DNA of 64,000 nt from Lepisosteus oculatus (taxonomy: Eukaryota > Chordata > Actinopteri > Semionotiformes > Lepisosteidae), in NCBI RefSeq assembly GCF_040954835.1, contig NC_090698.1, positions 26,527,501 through 26,591,500 on the forward strand, in the 5' to 3' direction. Shown piece after piece: positions 61,506 to 64,000 of the stretch (positions are counted from its first letter, which is position 1; every line of letters begins with the position of its first letter). The position numbers and the translations under genes are program-made. The notes beneath the pieces were generated by a model. The model was not told the origin of the DNA and made no database searches. It saw only the letters and a program-made list of their open reading frames with translations.

Positions 61506-62910
61506 GTATTACGAAAGGCTGCAGCTAAATCTCTGTTTATGGTTTCCCCCCGCCTTCTTATTGATCTGTTACATGAACAGATTGCAAATTTAATTGATTT
61601 TTTTAAATACAAAATTGCGTATAAACAGTATTTAATAGCTACCTATTAAGAATGATCAAAAGTACAGCAGTAGTTTTGTAATTGTAGTATTTTCTTTTGG
61701 GACGTACACATTACAAAGGTTAACTCTCAACACAAATGATGCATTCAGAATGTCTCTTCAAAGCTAACATTTACAGAGTAATATATTATGTTTCCTGTGC
61801 CGAGATGCAGATATAGGTGTAAAAATGATAACTGTAGGGTTTTTGAAATCCGAGGCTAGTAATTCACAGATTTTCCCACTTTCACTTTTGTATGTTTGTG
61901 TGAACATGTGTTTGTGTTGTGTACACATAGTATCACAGACTCCCATGAAATTTAACCCTACATATGTACTAAGCACACAATTTCTAACTATTAGATCAGG
62001 TACTGCATGCCTGGCAGGAGGCAGTTGGTACTAGTGCCTTACAGCCTTTAAGTTGCAACAAAGGTGCAGATATTGTTGTTAAACATTAATATAAAAGTGA
62101 GAAAATCTGTTACTTTTCCTCTACTTCAAAGTGACTTTTGTTTGAAGTGACTAAGACATAAAAGGATTTAGATTTGGTCCCAGGTAAAGCTGTAAGTAAA
62201 GGAAAACAGTCAAAGTTACCTTTAACCTAGACAATGCTGGGCATGTGTTCCTTGTCAACAGTGAATGGAAAGCAATGCTGCTACAAACCCGAGTCTCTTC
62301 ACGAACATATTATCATTAAAGCTGCAGTTGTGTACTAACATTTAAATAGCAACACTAAACTAGCAGACCTGAGACACAAGCTATGCTCTGTGTAAACTAA
62401 CCATGTTTATGATTCTAAACACAAAAACATTGTAAACAGAACCATATCAGGTTAGGTAAAACTAAAATAATCTAGTAATAAAAGCAAAACAATTATTTGC
62501 CATGTCCTCCACTAAATATTGAACTTTGTAACAGTGAGGCAACTTAAATGACAGCAAAGTTATTAGTTGTTATTAAAGTTGTTAAAACAAGAAAACACAT
62601 GTTAAAAGGATATTGAATAATAACCAAATAACTAAAACAGTTCCTATAAAGTGAAACAAAACAACAACAGAACTATAGTGTATCACACTACATGCAAAAC
62701 AAACAAAAACGTTAGGACATAAAAATGTTACAACAATACAAAACTTGTTAAAACATAACAAAAGTACCAATTATAAACATGTTGTAATCGGAATGAGAAA
62801 AATCAGAACCCACGATCAGTCCAGTTTCCTTCTTTCTGGGGTATCAAGCCGGTCACTGGTTGGCCCTTTTCAACCAGGTTCCCTAAAGGGTACCCTCATG
62901 TGAAGCCAAA
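61506..62910. other. Right-hand spacer
   Basis: AT-rich, with an A/C-rich stretch at about 62580-62770 that gives a spurious hydrophobic minus-strand frame. No gene or named repeat. Confidence 0.45.
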
Positions 62911-62923
62911 TCACCACAGGCAG

Positions 62924-63716
62924 CTAGCTGGCCACCACAAGAGCTGGCCTGGTTTTCTTAAGCAGCACTGGGTTACCGGGAGTGATGCTCCTCTGGCCCA
63001 AATCAGTGCCCACTAGCTCCAGGTGAGCTCCCAGATGAGTTGACACTGTCCAATCTTGTAGCTGAGAAGTGATAAACGGTAGTGAGGCCATTGTTATCTG
63101 GAGACAAGATGTGTTTCGTGTCCTGCCTGCGTTCCTGCTGCTGTGAGACAGGTGGCTCAGAAATGACATCCGGGCTCCCCAATATCTGGCAGAGCTTGTC
63201 TGAGGACACAGAGCGACTCTGTGTGCTGTCTGTGTCTCTGATGCCAACAGGTGTAGGAGGTGAGACAGGCAGATGGTTGGTACTGCAGACAGACGTGCAT
63301 TCTTGGAGAGGCATATCATCATTGGTCTGGGGCAAAAAAAACACTGTGCCTGCTGTAGCCTCAGAGCAGTTGCCCTCCTCTTAATGGGCTCTTCAGTCTC
63401 AGGCATATCGTGGAAGCCAGGTGGAGGTGCACGAAGCCAAGATTCAGTTTCAAGTCTGGTTCCTTCAGTTGTAGAGGGCTGTTGCTGTGGAGCTGGTGGC
63501 TGTGTGGCAGTCTCTGTCTCGAGTGGTAGAACGTTGTTTGCTGGCTTCTGTGCAGTAGAACATTCCACAGCGGACGGTTCTAGCCCTGACACTTGATCAT
63601 CCAAAGAAAACACAGACTGGTGTTTTCCAGTGTTAACCCAGTCTCCTGCAAGACTTGTCTTTCCTTTCCTGTTTAGAGAGCAACTCACTCTCCCCTCTTT
63701 CTGCACAGTCTTTTTT
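62924..63716 (-). other. Unidentified coding-like stretch with a frame change
   Basis: GC-richer than its flanks. On the minus strand one frame (about 63716-63345) reads RKGKTSLAGDWVNTGKHQSV, PLETETATQPPAPQQQPSTT and ESWLRAPPPGFHDMPETEEP-IKRR; after a run of eight T the second frame (63344-63006) continues TNDDMPLQECTSVCSTNHLP and LSPDNNGLTTVYHF to a stop. The T run plus CCCCAG just before TNDDM looks like a splice acceptor, so this could be a last exon with intron before it, or one frame broken by a homopolymer indel. Product low-complexity, Ser/Pro/Gln/Thr-rich. I do not recognise the family. Confidence 0.3.
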
Positions 63717-63925
63717 ACAGTATAGCATCCCATCACTATACTGGGGCATTTGGACCCACACAGACAGGAGGGTGAGAACCTCCTGCTGGCCCCACTAACA
63801 CTTCCTGCAGAAACCTTATTTTGTCCCAGGAGGTCTCCCGTCCAAGTTCTGACCAGGATCACACCTGCTGAGCTTCAGTGGGTTGCTAGATGTGAGTTAC
63901 AGCATGATATGGCTGCTGGCATATT
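63715..63925 (-). mobile_element. 5S-SINE, reverse, head part
   Basis: CATCACTATACTGGGGCATT, CCTGCTGGCCCCACTAACAC, then the complement of the 5S-like control region (GGAGGTCTCCCGTCCAAGTT) and GAGCTTCAGTGGGTTGC. Only the head and first body part are present here, truncated at 63715 where the coding-like stretch begins. Confidence 0.8.
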
Positions 63926-64000
63926 AAGACAAAAGCAATGCTACCTTGTTTTTACAGGCTCTATTCTTTAATTTGTTTTGATTTTTCAATAACCATAGTA

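Noticed and set aside
62582..62770. Hydrophobic 62-codon minus-strand frame
   Set aside because: Arises from an A/C-rich low-complexity stretch; many Phe, Leu and Val from T-rich codons.

Overview
The window is nuclear DNA of a vertebrate, and most likely of a ray-finned fish. It is AT-rich, its genes are split by GT-AG introns, and it carries fish-type repeats: 5S-rRNA-headed SINEs, L2- and Rex1-like LINE 3' ends, Tc1-like remnants and a Penelope-like family with inverted copies. The single-copy order DDX4–SLC38A9 resembles tetrapods. A non-teleost ray-finned fish such as a gar, bowfin or bichir fits, but that species-level guess is weak.

Three protein-coding genes can be rebuilt exon by exon. 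(1) Minus strand, about 11.0 kb leftward past the left edge: the 5' part of DDX4 (vasa), the germ-line DEAD-box helicase. Nine small coding exons are visible (9081 down to 594). They encode the start MEDWEDNV and the Gly/Arg-rich N-terminus; the helicase core lies outside the window. (2) Plus strand, about 13.2 to 39.1 kb: SLC38A9, the lysosomal amino-acid transporter and arginine sensor for mTORC1. It has 14 coding exons (17894–37854) that join in phase into a complete 559-residue protein. (3) Minus strand, about 61.3 down to 41.8 kb: an SH2D4 family adaptor, best matched to SH2D4A. Its eight coding exons (57391–42358) join into 433 residues with a C-terminal SH2 domain.

DDX4 and SLC38A9 are head to head, with about 4 kb between the inferred first exons (GC-rich promoter-like DNA and a consensus CRE on the DDX4 side). 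SLC38A9 and SH2D4A are tail to tail, about 4.5 kb apart between stop codons. The genes are not functionally linked in an obvious way; the layout is of interest for synteny.

Introns and spacers hold the repeats. The most structured are a perfect 85-bp-arm palindrome at 8709–8886 that interrupts a LINE, a second palindrome of the same family at 47264–47358, a LINE nested inside a 5S-SINE at 18138–19615, and a GTGTGC microsatellite grown inside a dispersed repeat just before an SLC38A9 exon. Two stretches remain unexplained: a GC-richer open frame of 195 codons inside an SLC38A9 intron (26008–26595), and a GC-richer, frame-shifted, Ser/Pro/Gln-rich coding-like stretch near the right edge (62920–63716). 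I saw no convincing new biological system. The palindromic elements with a hammerhead-like core are the best candidate for follow-up.
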